Below are positions 51,270 through 61,147 of a stretch of DNA of 64,000 nt, piece after piece. The stretch is from Clostridium sp. Lineage in GTDB: Bacteria; Bacillota; Clostridia; Clostridiales; Clostridiaceae. Each line of letters opens with the position of its first letter. The first letter of the stretch is position 1. Where the stretch lies: assembly GCF_017888565.1 (NCBI RefSeq), contig NZ_JAGHFX010000057.1:1-64000 (forward strand). The letters are read 5' to 3'. The position numbers and the translations under genes are program-made. Below the pieces are notes generated by a model that saw only the letters and a list, made by a program, of their open reading frames with translations, was not told where the DNA came from and did no database searches.

Positions 51270-53039
51270 ATGGCAAGAAATAAATATAATGTCGATGAAG
51301 AATTAGAAGTTGGCTTTAATTTAGAGTACTTGAAAAGATTATTAAAATATATGAAGCCTTATAAAACTAAAATTTTCACTTCAATATTATTAATGTTATT
51401 ATCAAGCTCAATTTCATTAATTGGACCAGTAATAGCAAAGACTGCATTAGATGTATATATTCCAAATAAAAATATTGGTGGACTTGTAGTATTGTCTATT
51501 TTATATGTGATAATATTTATATCCATAGCAGTAATTATGCGACATAGAATGTACACAATGGGAGAAGTGGGACAAGATATTCTAGTGGATATTAGACATG
51601 ACTTATTTAGAAATCTTCAATATGTGCCATTTAACTATTATGATTCTAGACCTCATGGAAAGATATTAGTAAGAGTTGTAAACTATATAAATTCTTTAAG
51701 CGATATTTTATCTAATGGATTTGTTAATTTAATTGCAGATATGGTTACTTTAGTTATGACTATAATATTTATGTCATTTTTAAGTATAAAATTAACATTA
51801 GTAACTCTTATTTGCATTCCAATATTATTAGTCATTATGTTATCTATTAAAAATGCACAAAGAAGGGCTCATCAAAGAGTAAGTGCAAAGCAATCAAATT
51901 TAAATGCTTATATACATGAAAGCATAAATGGAATAATGGTAACACAGTCATTTTCTAGAAAAAAAGAAAATATGGAAATATATAAAGATCTTTGCAATGA
52001 ATGTAGTGATTCATGGATGAAGGCTGTAAGGTTAAACTTTCTTGTTTGGCCTAGTATAGAAACTGTATCAGTTACATCAATTTCACTTATTTATATATTT
52101 GGAATTTTAGTATTTGTAGATGGTGTTTCTCTTGGACTTTTAACAGCCTTTATATCTTATGTATGGATATTCTGGGCACCAATAACTAACATAGGTAATT
52201 TCTATAATACATTGATAAATGCAATGGCATATTTAGAAAGAATATTTGAAGCAATGGACGAAGAACCTGAATTCGATAAGGAAGATGCAATATCATTACA
52301 AAATATTAATGGTGATGTAAACTTTGAAAATGTATATTTTGAATATGAAGAAAATAGTCCTATTTTAGAAAATATAAATATGAAGGTAAATTCAGGAGAA
52401 AAAATTGCTTTAGTTGGACCAACTGGAGCAGGAAAGACAACTATAGTAAATCTTTTATCAAGATTTTATAGGATAAAATCAGGTAATATTCTTATAGATG
52501 GGGTAGATATAAATGAGGTTACGTTAAAATCCCTTAGAAAAGAAATAGGAGTTATGCTACAAGATCCATTTGTTTTCTCAGGAACTATAATGGAAAACAT
52601 AAGATACGGAAGGTTAGATGCCACAGATGAAGAAGTTATGAATGCAGCTAAAATAGTTAAAGCTGATGATTTTATAAAAGATTTTAAGGACGGGTATAAC
52701 ACATATTTAAATGAACAAGGAAATGGACTTTCAGTTGGACAAAAGCAACTTATATCATTTGCGAGAGTGTTATTATCTGATCCTAAGATACTAATTTTAG
52801 ATGAGGCTACATCAAGTATAGATACAGAAACAGAAGCATTATTACAAGAGGGAATAGAAGAACTACTTAAGGGAAGAACATCTTTTGTTATAGCTCATAG
52901 ATTATCAACAATAGTTAATTCAGATAAGATAATGTATATAGGAGAAAAACAAATATTAGAAGAGGGAACTCACGATTCATTAATAAAACAAAAAGGATTG
53001 TACTATAATTTATATAAATCACAGTACCTTGATATATAA
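51270..53039 (+). CDS. ABC exporter half-transporter (TMD-NBD), partner of preceding gene
   Basis: Walker A GPTGAGKTT, LSVGQKQL, LILDEATSSID; starts immediately after preceding stop. Confidence 0.95.
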   Translation: MARNKYNVDEELEVGFNLEYLKRLLKYMKPYKTKIFTSILLMLLSSSISLIGPVIAKTALDVYIPNKNIGGLVVLSILYVIIFISIAVIMRHRMYTMGEVGQDILVDIRHDLFRNLQYVPFNYYDSRPHGKILVRVVNYINSLSDILSNGFVNLIADMVTLVMTIIFMSFLSIKLTLVTLICIPILLVIMLSIKNAQRRAHQRVSAKQSNLNAYIHESINGIMVTQSFSRKKENMEIYKDLCNECSDSWMKAVRLNFLVWPSIETVSVTSISLIYIFGILVFVDGVSLGLLTAFISYVWIFWAPITNIGNFYNTLINAMAYLERIFEAMDEEPEFDKEDAISLQNINGDVNFENVYFEYEENSPILENINMKVNSGEKIALVGPTGAGKTTIVNLLSRFYRIKSGNILIDGVDINEVTLKSLRKEIGVMLQDPFVFSGTIMENIRYGRLDATDEEVMNAAKIVKADDFIKDFKDGYNTYLNEQGNGLSVGQKQLISFARVLLSDPKILILDEATSSIDTETEALLQEGIEELLKGRTSFVIAHRLSTIVNSDKIMYIGEKQILEEGTHDSLIKQKGLYYNLYKSQYLDI

Positions 53040-53094
53040 TTTTTAATTTGTTTAGGCCCCAGGAGCATTGCACCTGGAGCCTTTAAAATATAAA

Positions 53095-54384
53095 TTACTT
53101 AATGAACTTTTTATATATAAAATCCGCAAATAATGAGTTTGACCAAGCAAACCATTCTCTTGTAAATTCTTTAGGGTTGTTGCAGTTAAAACCTTCATGC
53201 ATATAGTTAGTATCTCCATCGCAATTAATTAAAGTTTCCAATAAGTCATTTATTTCTAATTCGTTATTAGATGTTAATCCTTGCATTGAAAGTGAAATAT
53301 GCCATATATATTGATCAGGAGTATGAGGACTACCTATTCCACAAGCGGATGTACCTTCATAATAGTAAGGGTTATTTTTGCTTAAAATAAATTTACGAGT
53401 ATTTTGATAAACCTCATCATCTATTGGTCTATATTCTAAATATGGTATAGATAAAAGGCTAGGTACATTAGCATCATCCATCAAATTATAGTTACCAAGT
53501 CCATCCGTTTCATAGGCATAAATTTTACCGAAACATTCATGTTCAACTATACCGAATTTTTCGATCCCTTCCTCTATTTGTGTTCTTAGAGATTTAGCTT
53601 TAAGACTTAAAGAATAATCATTAAATATTGATTCAGAAATCTCTTCTATATATTTTAAAGCAATGCTAGCAAACATATTAGATGGTATTAAATAGCCATA
53701 TTTACATGCATCATCACTAGCTCTAAAACCTGACCATGTCATTCCTGTGAAAGTAACTGGATTTCCTAATCCATTGTTAGTTAAAGTATCACTTTCTGGG
53801 CAGTTCAATCTTTGAAATGAATAATCAGATTTTTCAAAGTGATATTGTTCAATTTCCCATAAATTTATGATTGAATAAAAAACCTCTTTAATAGTATCGT
53901 TAAAAAAGCTTGTATCATTTGAGGTTTTCCAGTACTTGTAAATTAATCTTACGGGAAAACAAAGAGAATCAATTTCATATTTTCGTTCCCATACCCAAGG
54001 GCTGTCTTTAGTTATATCATTGTCCCACTTTTGACCATTAGGTTCTTTATTAAAAGCATTAGCATAAGGATCAATCATAATACATTTAACTTGTCTATTA
54101 ATTAATCCAGTAAATAAATCTTTCAATATAGGATATTCATTAACAAACGGTAAGTAGTGCTCTACTTGAGAAGTTGAATCCCTAAGCCACATTGCAGGAA
54201 TATCTCCTGTTATTATAAAAGTGTCATTTTCTTCATAAAGCATAGTTGTATCAATAGTATTTATAAAACAATTGAAAAATAGTTTTTTGAGTTTCTCATC
54301 TTTAATTGATTTTGAAAGGTTTGTTCCTATTTCTTTTAATGTATCTTTAAAAATAATTAGCTTTTCATTATTAATATTCTTCAT
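53095..54384 (-). CDS. GH125-family exo-alpha-1,6-mannosidase-like (metal-independent)
   Basis: [81 protein letters not shown]. Confidence 0.92.
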   Translation of the reverse strand: MKNINNEKLIIFKDTLKEIGTNLSKSIKDEKLKKLFFNCFINTIDTTMLYEENDTFIITGDIPAMWLRDSTSQVEHYLPFVNEYPILKDLFTGLINRQVKCIMIDPYANAFNKEPNGQKWDNDITKDSPWVWERKYEIDSLCFPVRLIYKYWKTSNDTSFFNDTIKEVFYSIINLWEIEQYHFEKSDYSFQRLNCPESDTLTNNGLGNPVTFTGMTWSGFRASDDACKYGYLIPSNMFASIALKYIEEISESIFNDYSLSLKAKSLRTQIEEGIEKFGIVEHECFGKIYAYETDGLGNYNLMDDANVPSLLSIPYLEYRPIDDEVYQNTRKFILSKNNPYYYEGTSACGIGSPHTPDQYIWHISLSMQGLTSNNELEINDLLETLINCDGDTNYMHEGFNCNNPKEFTREWFAWSNSLFADFIYKKFIK

Positions 54385-54666
54385 GAATTTTCCTCCTATA
54401 ATATAACTTGTAATATTAAGATTGTAATATTAAGCTTACAAGATATAATTTGCAATATGAAGTTTGTAATATACAACTTGTATTTTCTTTAGAATTTAAT
54501 ATTTTAGATTGTTTAAACTTTACATTCACATTGTATATGTTTTCATTTTTAAATAAAATATCAATGAGCATACTTTCTAGAAAAAGTTATATATTTTTAG
54601 AGTTTATACATTAAATTTATTATATAAATGTAATCTAGAATACTAATAAAATACCAATAATCTAAA

Positions 54667-55356
54667 TTAAGAAACATTTTGTTTTTTTGATAGACTTTCG
54701 AGTTCTTGCAATAATGAGTTATTTATAAATAGTAAAGAAAAAGATAGTAGACTAGAAATAAATAATATTATTGTTCCTGGAGTTAGTTCAAATAAAATAA
54801 GTGAAAAAATAAATAATAACAAATTTGTTATAGTTAGTATTGGTCTTGTAAAGCATAAAATAAAAGCTGTTCTTAATATATTAATATTTTTCATTTTAAA
54901 TCTACTGATAAGTATAAAAATAAAAGGTGTAACAGCAGCTAAGATAATAGCAATTGCAGAAAATAAACAAACTAAAACAATATTATACTTTAGTAATGAG
55001 AAAAATCGTATATTAAAGTAAATTATAATTATTAGTGATAGTTCAAAGAACCAGATTAGAAGTGATTGTTTAAAATTAAGTTTAATTCCATTTATAAAAT
55101 CTTTTATAATATTTAAATCTTTATTTACAACTATTTTATTCATGCAATAAAGTAATGCTGTAAATGCTGGCATGGTTGGAAGTAAACAAACTAAAAATAA
55201 AGGAAAGTATCTAAAAATATTACTGATACCTATAAATATGAAGAATAATATTAAAGGAATATTAAATAGCATAAAAAATAAGTTCAATAAGAAAAACCAG
55301 AAAACATAGTTAAATGAATCAAAGATTTTTTCAAAATTAAAGAAATTACCAAACAC
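54667..55356 (-). CDS. DUF624 family membrane protein
   Basis: Multi-TM, N-terminal pattern typical of YesV/YteU-like proteins; near YesM/YesN and LplB-type genes. Confidence 0.75.
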   Translation of the reverse strand: MFGNFFNFEKIFDSFNYVFWFFLLNLFFMLFNIPLILFFIFIGISNIFRYFPLFLVCLLPTMPAFTALLYCMNKIVVNKDLNIIKDFINGIKLNFKQSLLIWFFELSLIIIIYFNIRFFSLLKYNIVLVCLFSAIAIILAAVTPFIFILISRFKMKNINILRTAFILCFTRPILTITNLLLFIFSLILFELTPGTIILFISSLLSFSLLFINNSLLQELESLSKKQNVS

Positions 55357-55554
55357 ACAAATCCCTCCGTAAATGTTTACTTGTAATAAGTAGTATAGTT
55401 TAATGAATTCATAAATTCAATTTTTTATGTACAAATTATATTTTTATCTAGAAAAAGTACAATAAAAATATAAATCAGCACTTATGAAAAGCTTTAAATA
55501 AGAAAATTATTATGATTAAATGTATATATAGGATGCTCTGAAGGGATAGATGAT

Positions 55555-57285
55555 ATGGAAATAAGAAAGTCAACAGTATATAAAAGGTTATTTGCAGCTA
55601 ATATATTAGTTACTATTTTTTTAATAGCAACATTGGATTTTTATTTTGTAAAAAAGTTTTTAGATAACAATAGAGATGCTAAATCCTATATAAATGAAAA
55701 AGTTGTTTACGATGTTAATGATGAAATAAATAAGATAAATAATTCAAGTGATTTAATTGTAAGAAATATGTATAGTGATTTGAGTGTTGTTGAAGATATA
55801 CTTAGATTTATGAATACAGATACAATTTCTTATTTAAAAAATAAGTTGGACAGGTTATCTGAAAGCTCTAGTTATTACTACAATGGTACTGAAAGGTTTG
55901 TAAGATCTTCGTTTAATTTAAATTATAATTTAGAGGAAATCGCATTTATAAGTTACAGTAGAATGGAGAAGAGTTCTTTTAATAGAAAAAATCAAATAAA
56001 AATAACAAGTATTAATAAGGAAGATATACCAATAGAAGAAGGATTTAATAATATTTTTGGGGATAAAAATACATTAAAATTTATAAGAGAAGTAAGAGAT
56101 CCAGTTAACTTAAAGAGCGAAGGTATAATAATTCTTACATATAATTTAAATCATATAAAAGAGATAGTAAAAAAATATGAAAATGAACATCAAGTTATGG
56201 TGTTTGATAATAATGGATATATTATTTATAACTCTGATGGAGACTATAATTATGAAAAATATGAATATTACGATGAAATAGTAAAAAGTGATGGAGAGGT
56301 AAAATTAGATAAAAGCTATTATATAAATAAGAGTGTGAATTCGTCAGCAATAATGTCTGTATCCAAAATGGTAAAGCGTGATGTTAATAAAATTTCAATA
56401 GGATTAATTAATTCTTTAGTTTTTGTTGATAGTTTAGTTTTAATAATCTCTCTATCCATCTTATACATTAAATTAAAATTCTTAAGTGATAGAACAGATA
56501 ATATATTAGTTGCTATGGAAGAAGTAAAGAGTGGTAATTTAGATATAGAAATACCAATAACATCAGATAATGATGAAATTAATTATATTTCAGAAAACTT
56601 TAATGAGATGTGTAAAGACCTAAATGAATATATTAAAAAAATATATTTAGCAGAAATTGAACAAAAAAAGGCAGAAATGATAGCGTTACAAAATCAAATT
56701 AATCCACACTTTTTATATAATACTTTAGAGTCAATAAGAATGAAAGCTATTTGCAATGGAGATAAAGAAGTTGGAAAAATGTTATATACACTTTCTTTCT
56801 TATTTAGAAAGCAAGTAAAGGATAGTAATATCATAACATTAAAGGATGAATTAGATTATTGCAGTAAATACATAGAAATATTTAAATTTAGATACTATGA
56901 CAATTTTAATTTTGAAATAAATTGTCCAAATGATCTTGAAAAATATAAAATTATAAAATTTTCGATACAGCCATTAATAGAAAATTATTTTATACATGGG
57001 ATTAGATTTGAAGATTATGATAATAAATTAAAGATAGATGTAACTAAAGAAGAAAATGATATTTTTATAAAAATCATAGATAATGGTAGAGGAATTTCTG
57101 ATGAAAAATTAGGGGAAATAAATGATAAATTATTAAGTAGCAAACAAGATGGTAATTCGATAGGTATAGCAAATGTGAATAAGAGAATTATTAATGAATA
57201 TGGGGAAGGGTATGGAGTAAAAATATTAAAAAAGGATGATAAAGGAATAACTATAATAGTTAAAATATTATGTAAAGAGGTATGA
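55555..57285 (+). CDS. YesM-type sensor histidine kinase
   Basis: HAMP, QNQINPHFLYNTLESIRMKAI His-kinase motif, HATPase. Confidence 0.94.
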   Translation: MEIRKSTVYKRLFAANILVTIFLIATLDFYFVKKFLDNNRDAKSYINEKVVYDVNDEINKINNSSDLIVRNMYSDLSVVEDILRFMNTDTISYLKNKLDRLSESSSYYYNGTERFVRSSFNLNYNLEEIAFISYSRMEKSSFNRKNQIKITSINKEDIPIEEGFNNIFGDKNTLKFIREVRDPVNLKSEGIIILTYNLNHIKEIVKKYENEHQVMVFDNNGYIIYNSDGDYNYEKYEYYDEIVKSDGEVKLDKSYYINKSVNSSAIMSVSKMVKRDVNKISIGLINSLVFVDSLVLIISLSILYIKLKFLSDRTDNILVAMEEVKSGNLDIEIPITSDNDEINYISENFNEMCKDLNEYIKKIYLAEIEQKKAEMIALQNQINPHFLYNTLESIRMKAICNGDKEVGKMLYTLSFLFRKQVKDSNIITLKDELDYCSKYIEIFKFRYYDNFNFEINCPNDLEKYKIIKFSIQPLIENYFIHGIRFEDYDNKLKIDVTKEENDIFIKIIDNGRGISDEKLGEINDKLLSSKQDGNSIGIANVNKRIINEYGEGYGVKILKKDDKGITIIVKILCKEV

Positions 57286-57287
57286 TT

Positions 57288-58808
57288 ATGTATGATGTTA
57301 TGTTAGTTGATGACGAAAAATTAATAACACAAGGGCTAATGAATATTATTGATTGGGAAAACCTCGGGTTAAAGGTAAGAGAAATAGCACATAATGGAGA
57401 AGAAGCCTTAAATAAATTTAAGGAAAAAGCAGTAGATATTATTGTAACAGATATTAGCATGCCTAAATTAACAGGATTAGAACTAATTAGTGAAATAAGA
57501 AAAATAAATTCAAAAACAAGATTTACAATCCTTACTGGATATGATGAATTTGCTTATGCAAAAGAGGCAATAAAATACGGTGTTGAAAGTTATATATTAA
57601 AGCCAATAAATGAAGAAGAACTTGAAGAGGTTATGGCGAGTATTGTTAGAAGTTTAGATTATAAGAAGAAAGAGAAAAATATACTTTTAGATAAGAACAG
57701 AAAATTAATTCAATACCTAGAAGAAATGTTAGATGAGAATTTTATCTATGATATGAAGGATTCAATATCAATAGATATATATAATAAAATATATACTGTA
57801 GCTAATATAAAATTTATGAGAAAAGAAGATGAGGAAGAGCGGGTAGATATAGAAGATATAATAGAAGAATATACAAATAATAAGTATGAGATTCTTTACA
57901 AATATGATGATCAAGCTATATTAATAAATTCTTGGGATAAAAATACATCTAGAAACGAAATTATTAATTATTATGAAGACATTAAGGAAAGCGTTATTAA
58001 AGAAACTAAGAAGGAAATATTTATTGCTGTGGGAGATACTGTTTCTAATATAAGTAATATAAGAAAAAGCTATAAAGGCGCCAATGAACTTAAAAAATAT
58101 ATATTAACAGAAGGCACCAATAAATGTATATATAAAGAGAATATTAGAGATATAAAAGAAAAGAATATGAACTTTAAAGAAGAAATAGATTATATAAACA
58201 AGTTAATTATAGAAAAAAATAATAAGGGCTTAGAAGAGTATATATCAGAAATAATAGAGAATAGAGAATTAACGCCTAAAAATATTTATGATTTTTCAAT
58301 AAAGGTTATAGTATTAATAGATGATATATCAAGTGAATTTAAGCTAGAAAAAAAGTATGGAAGAGATAGTTTAAGTAATACTATTATAGAATTATGTAAT
58401 GAAAATACTAGAAAAAGTGTTAAGGCATTCATAATTAGAGAAATAGAGGAACTTATAGATGCTATGTATAAAAATACAATAAAATATAGTCCTGTAGTTC
58501 AGCAAATAGTAAATATAGTGAATGATAGATATTATGAAGAGTTAAGCTTAAAAACTTTAGCGTATCAATATAATATAAATAGTTCATATTTGGGGCAAAT
58601 CTTTTCAAAGGAAACAGGAAGTTCATTTTCAGAATACTTAAATAAGACAAAAAATATGAAGGCAAAGGAACTAATACTTAATACAAATATGAAAATAAAT
58701 GATATTGCTAAGGCAGTTGGTTATATTGATACGAGTTATTTCTATAGAAAGTTTAAAAAATATTATGGAGTGTGTCCATCAACATTAAGAGAAATGAAAA
58801 ACTATTAA
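57288..58808 (+). CDS. YesN-type response regulator with AraC HTH
   Basis: Receiver (MLVDDEKLITQGL, DIIVTDISMPKLTGLEL) and C-terminal AraC HTH; ATG 57288 better spaced from aaagaggt. Confidence 0.94.
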   Translation: MYDVMLVDDEKLITQGLMNIIDWENLGLKVREIAHNGEEALNKFKEKAVDIIVTDISMPKLTGLELISEIRKINSKTRFTILTGYDEFAYAKEAIKYGVESYILKPINEEELEEVMASIVRSLDYKKKEKNILLDKNRKLIQYLEEMLDENFIYDMKDSISIDIYNKIYTVANIKFMRKEDEEERVDIEDIIEEYTNNKYEILYKYDDQAILINSWDKNTSRNEIINYYEDIKESVIKETKKEIFIAVGDTVSNISNIRKSYKGANELKKYILTEGTNKCIYKENIRDIKEKNMNFKEEIDYINKLIIEKNNKGLEEYISEIIENRELTPKNIYDFSIKVIVLIDDISSEFKLEKKYGRDSLSNTIIELCNENTRKSVKAFIIREIEELIDAMYKNTIKYSPVVQQIVNIVNDRYYEELSLKTLAYQYNINSSYLGQIFSKETGSSFSEYLNKTKNMKAKELILNTNMKINDIAKAVGYIDTSYFYRKFKKYYGVCPSTLREMKNY

Positions 58809-58890
58809 TAAAGGAAGCTTGCCTGAATAGATAAGCCGAAAATCAACAGTTTGTGCTATATAAAAATTAAGTTATATATAATAATAAGCA

Positions 58891-58938
58891 AAAATCACCT
58901 AATAAGAATAATTAAATCTTATTAGGTGATTTTCTTTT
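58891..58938 (+). terminator. Intrinsic terminator after yesN-like gene
   Basis: AAAATCACCTAATAAGA (58891-58907)/TCTTATTAGGTGATTTT (58917-58933). Confidence 0.88.
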
Positions 58939-59119
58939 AAATAATTTCAAAATTAATTAGTAAACTATAGTTTTGAGATATATCTACATTTTTATTTAGA
59001 TAAAAATAGAAACTTTAATTTATTCACTAAATCTAAAGTATTTCAACTTTAAAGGTAAAAGACTTGTATGATATATTTTAAGTAGTTAAAGAAACGTTTA
59101 CAGAGAAGGGGTTGGAGCA

Positions 59120-60079
59120 ATGTCTAAAGTTAAGAACTTAGATAAAGGGAAAAATAAATCAATATTTAAAAAGTTAAAAGAGAATAAGGAATTTTTACTA
59201 TTAACATTACCAGGGACATTATGGTTTTTAGTATTTGCATATTTGCCTATGATAGGTATAATTATTGCATTTAAAAATTGGAGGATTAGCGGTGGATTTA
59301 TAGAAAGTTTAATAAAAAGTGAATGGGTAGGATTTGATAACTTCAAATTTCTATTTAATAGTAGCGATGCCTGGCTAATTACAAGAAATACAGTTTTATA
59401 TAATATTGTTTTTATAATTTTAGGGATAGTGCTTCCCGTTACATTAGCTATTTTATTAAAAGAACTATTAAATAAGAGACTATCTAAGTTTTACCAAAGC
59501 TCTATGTTCTTACCTTACTTTTTATCTTGGGTTGTCGTAAGTTACTGTTTATTTGCATTTTTAAGTCCAGAAAAAGGATATGTAAATGGAATTATAACAG
59601 CTTTAGGTGGAGAAAAAATATCTTGGTACACTGAGTCTAAATATTGGATTGTAATAATAATATTTATGAGTCAATGGAAGGCAGTTGGATATGGTACAGT
59701 TGTTTACTTAGCTTCCATATGCGGAATAGACAAGTCCTATTATGAAGCCGCTATGATAGATGGCGCAAATAAATGGCAACAAATAAAATATATAACTCTT
59801 CCATCATTAAAACCAGTTTTAATAATAATGTTTATAACAGCAGTAGGAGGAATGTTCAGAGCTGATTTTGGACTATTCTATCAACTCCCAAAGAATTCTG
59901 GGGCGTTATATCCAGTAACAAATGTTATAGATACTTATGTATATAGAGGTTTAACTAACCTAGGGAATATAGGAATGAGTTCAGCAGCAGCATTATATCA
60001 ATCATTCGTAGGACTTATTTTGATATTAGTTACTAATGGAATTGTTAGAAAAGTAGATAATGAAAATGCATTTTTCTAA
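59120..60079 (+). CDS. ABC sugar transporter permease, LplB type
   Basis: Inner-membrane permease with EAA loop (YYEAAMIDGANKWQQIKYITLPSLKPV). Confidence 0.94.
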   Translation: MSKVKNLDKGKNKSIFKKLKENKEFLLLTLPGTLWFLVFAYLPMIGIIIAFKNWRISGGFIESLIKSEWVGFDNFKFLFNSSDAWLITRNTVLYNIVFIILGIVLPVTLAILLKELLNKRLSKFYQSSMFLPYFLSWVVVSYCLFAFLSPEKGYVNGIITALGGEKISWYTESKYWIVIIIFMSQWKAVGYGTVVYLASICGIDKSYYEAAMIDGANKWQQIKYITLPSLKPVLIIMFITAVGGMFRADFGLFYQLPKNSGALYPVTNVIDTYVYRGLTNLGNIGMSSAAALYQSFVGLILILVTNGIVRKVDNENAFF

Positions 60080-60098
60080 ATTAAAGGCGGTGTAAAAT

Positions 60099-61061
60099 AT
60101 GGCAGATAAATTTAAAAATATTTTTGATACAAATAAAGAACAAAATGAAGCAGAAGATCATTCAAACAAATTTAACTCAATATCAAAATCAACAAATAGG
60201 ATTTTAAATGTATTATTTGGAATCTTAGCAGCATTATGTATAGTACCATTTCTATTTGTTTTAATAATTTCTTTAACTAGTGAGAAATCATTACAAGCAA
60301 ATGGATATAGATTTTGGCCAGAGGAGTGGAGTCTAGAAGCATATAAATATATATTTGAATCTGGAAGCAATATAATTAGGGCTTATGGAGTAACTATTGT
60401 AGTCACAATTACTGGAACAATACTTGGATTAATTATAATGACAACTTATGCTTATGCGTTATCAAGAAAGAATTTTGCATATAGAAAGTTTTTTACTAAG
60501 TTAATATTTATTCCTATGTTATTTTCAGGTGGTATGGTTTCATCATATTTAGTGGTAACAAGATTCTTAGGTCTTAAAAACAATATACTAGCTCTTATAC
60601 TACCTATTTGCGTCAGTTCATTTCACATTATAATTTTGAGAACTTTCTTTAAAACTACTGTACCAGATGCAATTATAGAATCTGCCAAAATAGATGGAGC
60701 TTCAGAGTTTTTATTATTTTTAAAAATAGTGTTACCAATATCACTTCCAGCAATAGCAACTATAGCTTTATTTTTAACATTAGGATTCTGGAATGATTGG
60801 TTTAATGCAATGCTATATATAGATAAAAATAGTTTAATACCATTGCAATATTTACTTATAAAGTTAGAAACATCAATAGAGTTCCTGGTGAATAATTCTC
60901 AAGCCATTGGCTTAAATGCAACTGAAGCAGTATCAAAAATGCCAAAAGAAACAGTGAAAATGGCAATAGTTGTTATAACTACTTTACCAATTATTTTTGC
61001 TTATCCATTTTTCCAAAAGTATTTTGTTAGTGGATTAACAGTTGGAGCAGTAAAAGAGTAA
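60099..61061 (+). CDS. ABC sugar transporter permease, LplC/YtcP type
   Basis: EAA loop (IIESAKIDGASEFLLFLKIVLPISLPAIATIALF). Confidence 0.94.
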   Translation: MADKFKNIFDTNKEQNEAEDHSNKFNSISKSTNRILNVLFGILAALCIVPFLFVLIISLTSEKSLQANGYRFWPEEWSLEAYKYIFESGSNIIRAYGVTIVVTITGTILGLIIMTTYAYALSRKNFAYRKFFTKLIFIPMLFSGGMVSSYLVVTRFLGLKNNILALILPICVSSFHIIILRTFFKTTVPDAIIESAKIDGASEFLLFLKIVLPISLPAIATIALFLTLGFWNDWFNAMLYIDKNSLIPLQYLLIKLETSIEFLVNNSQAIGLNATEAVSKMPKETVKMAIVVITTLPIIFAYPFFQKYFVSGLTVGAVKE

Positions 61062-61147
61062 ATTAAATAAATTATTAGGTTATAAAGTTCATAGTATAGT
61101 AATAAAAAGTATAAGTTAAAATATTTAATATTTGTAGGAGAAAAGTT

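Noticed and set aside
59087-59100. Possible cre site upstream of the LplB-type permease (AAGAAACGTTTACA)
   Set aside because: Only the right half matches; three mismatches in the left half of the consensus.
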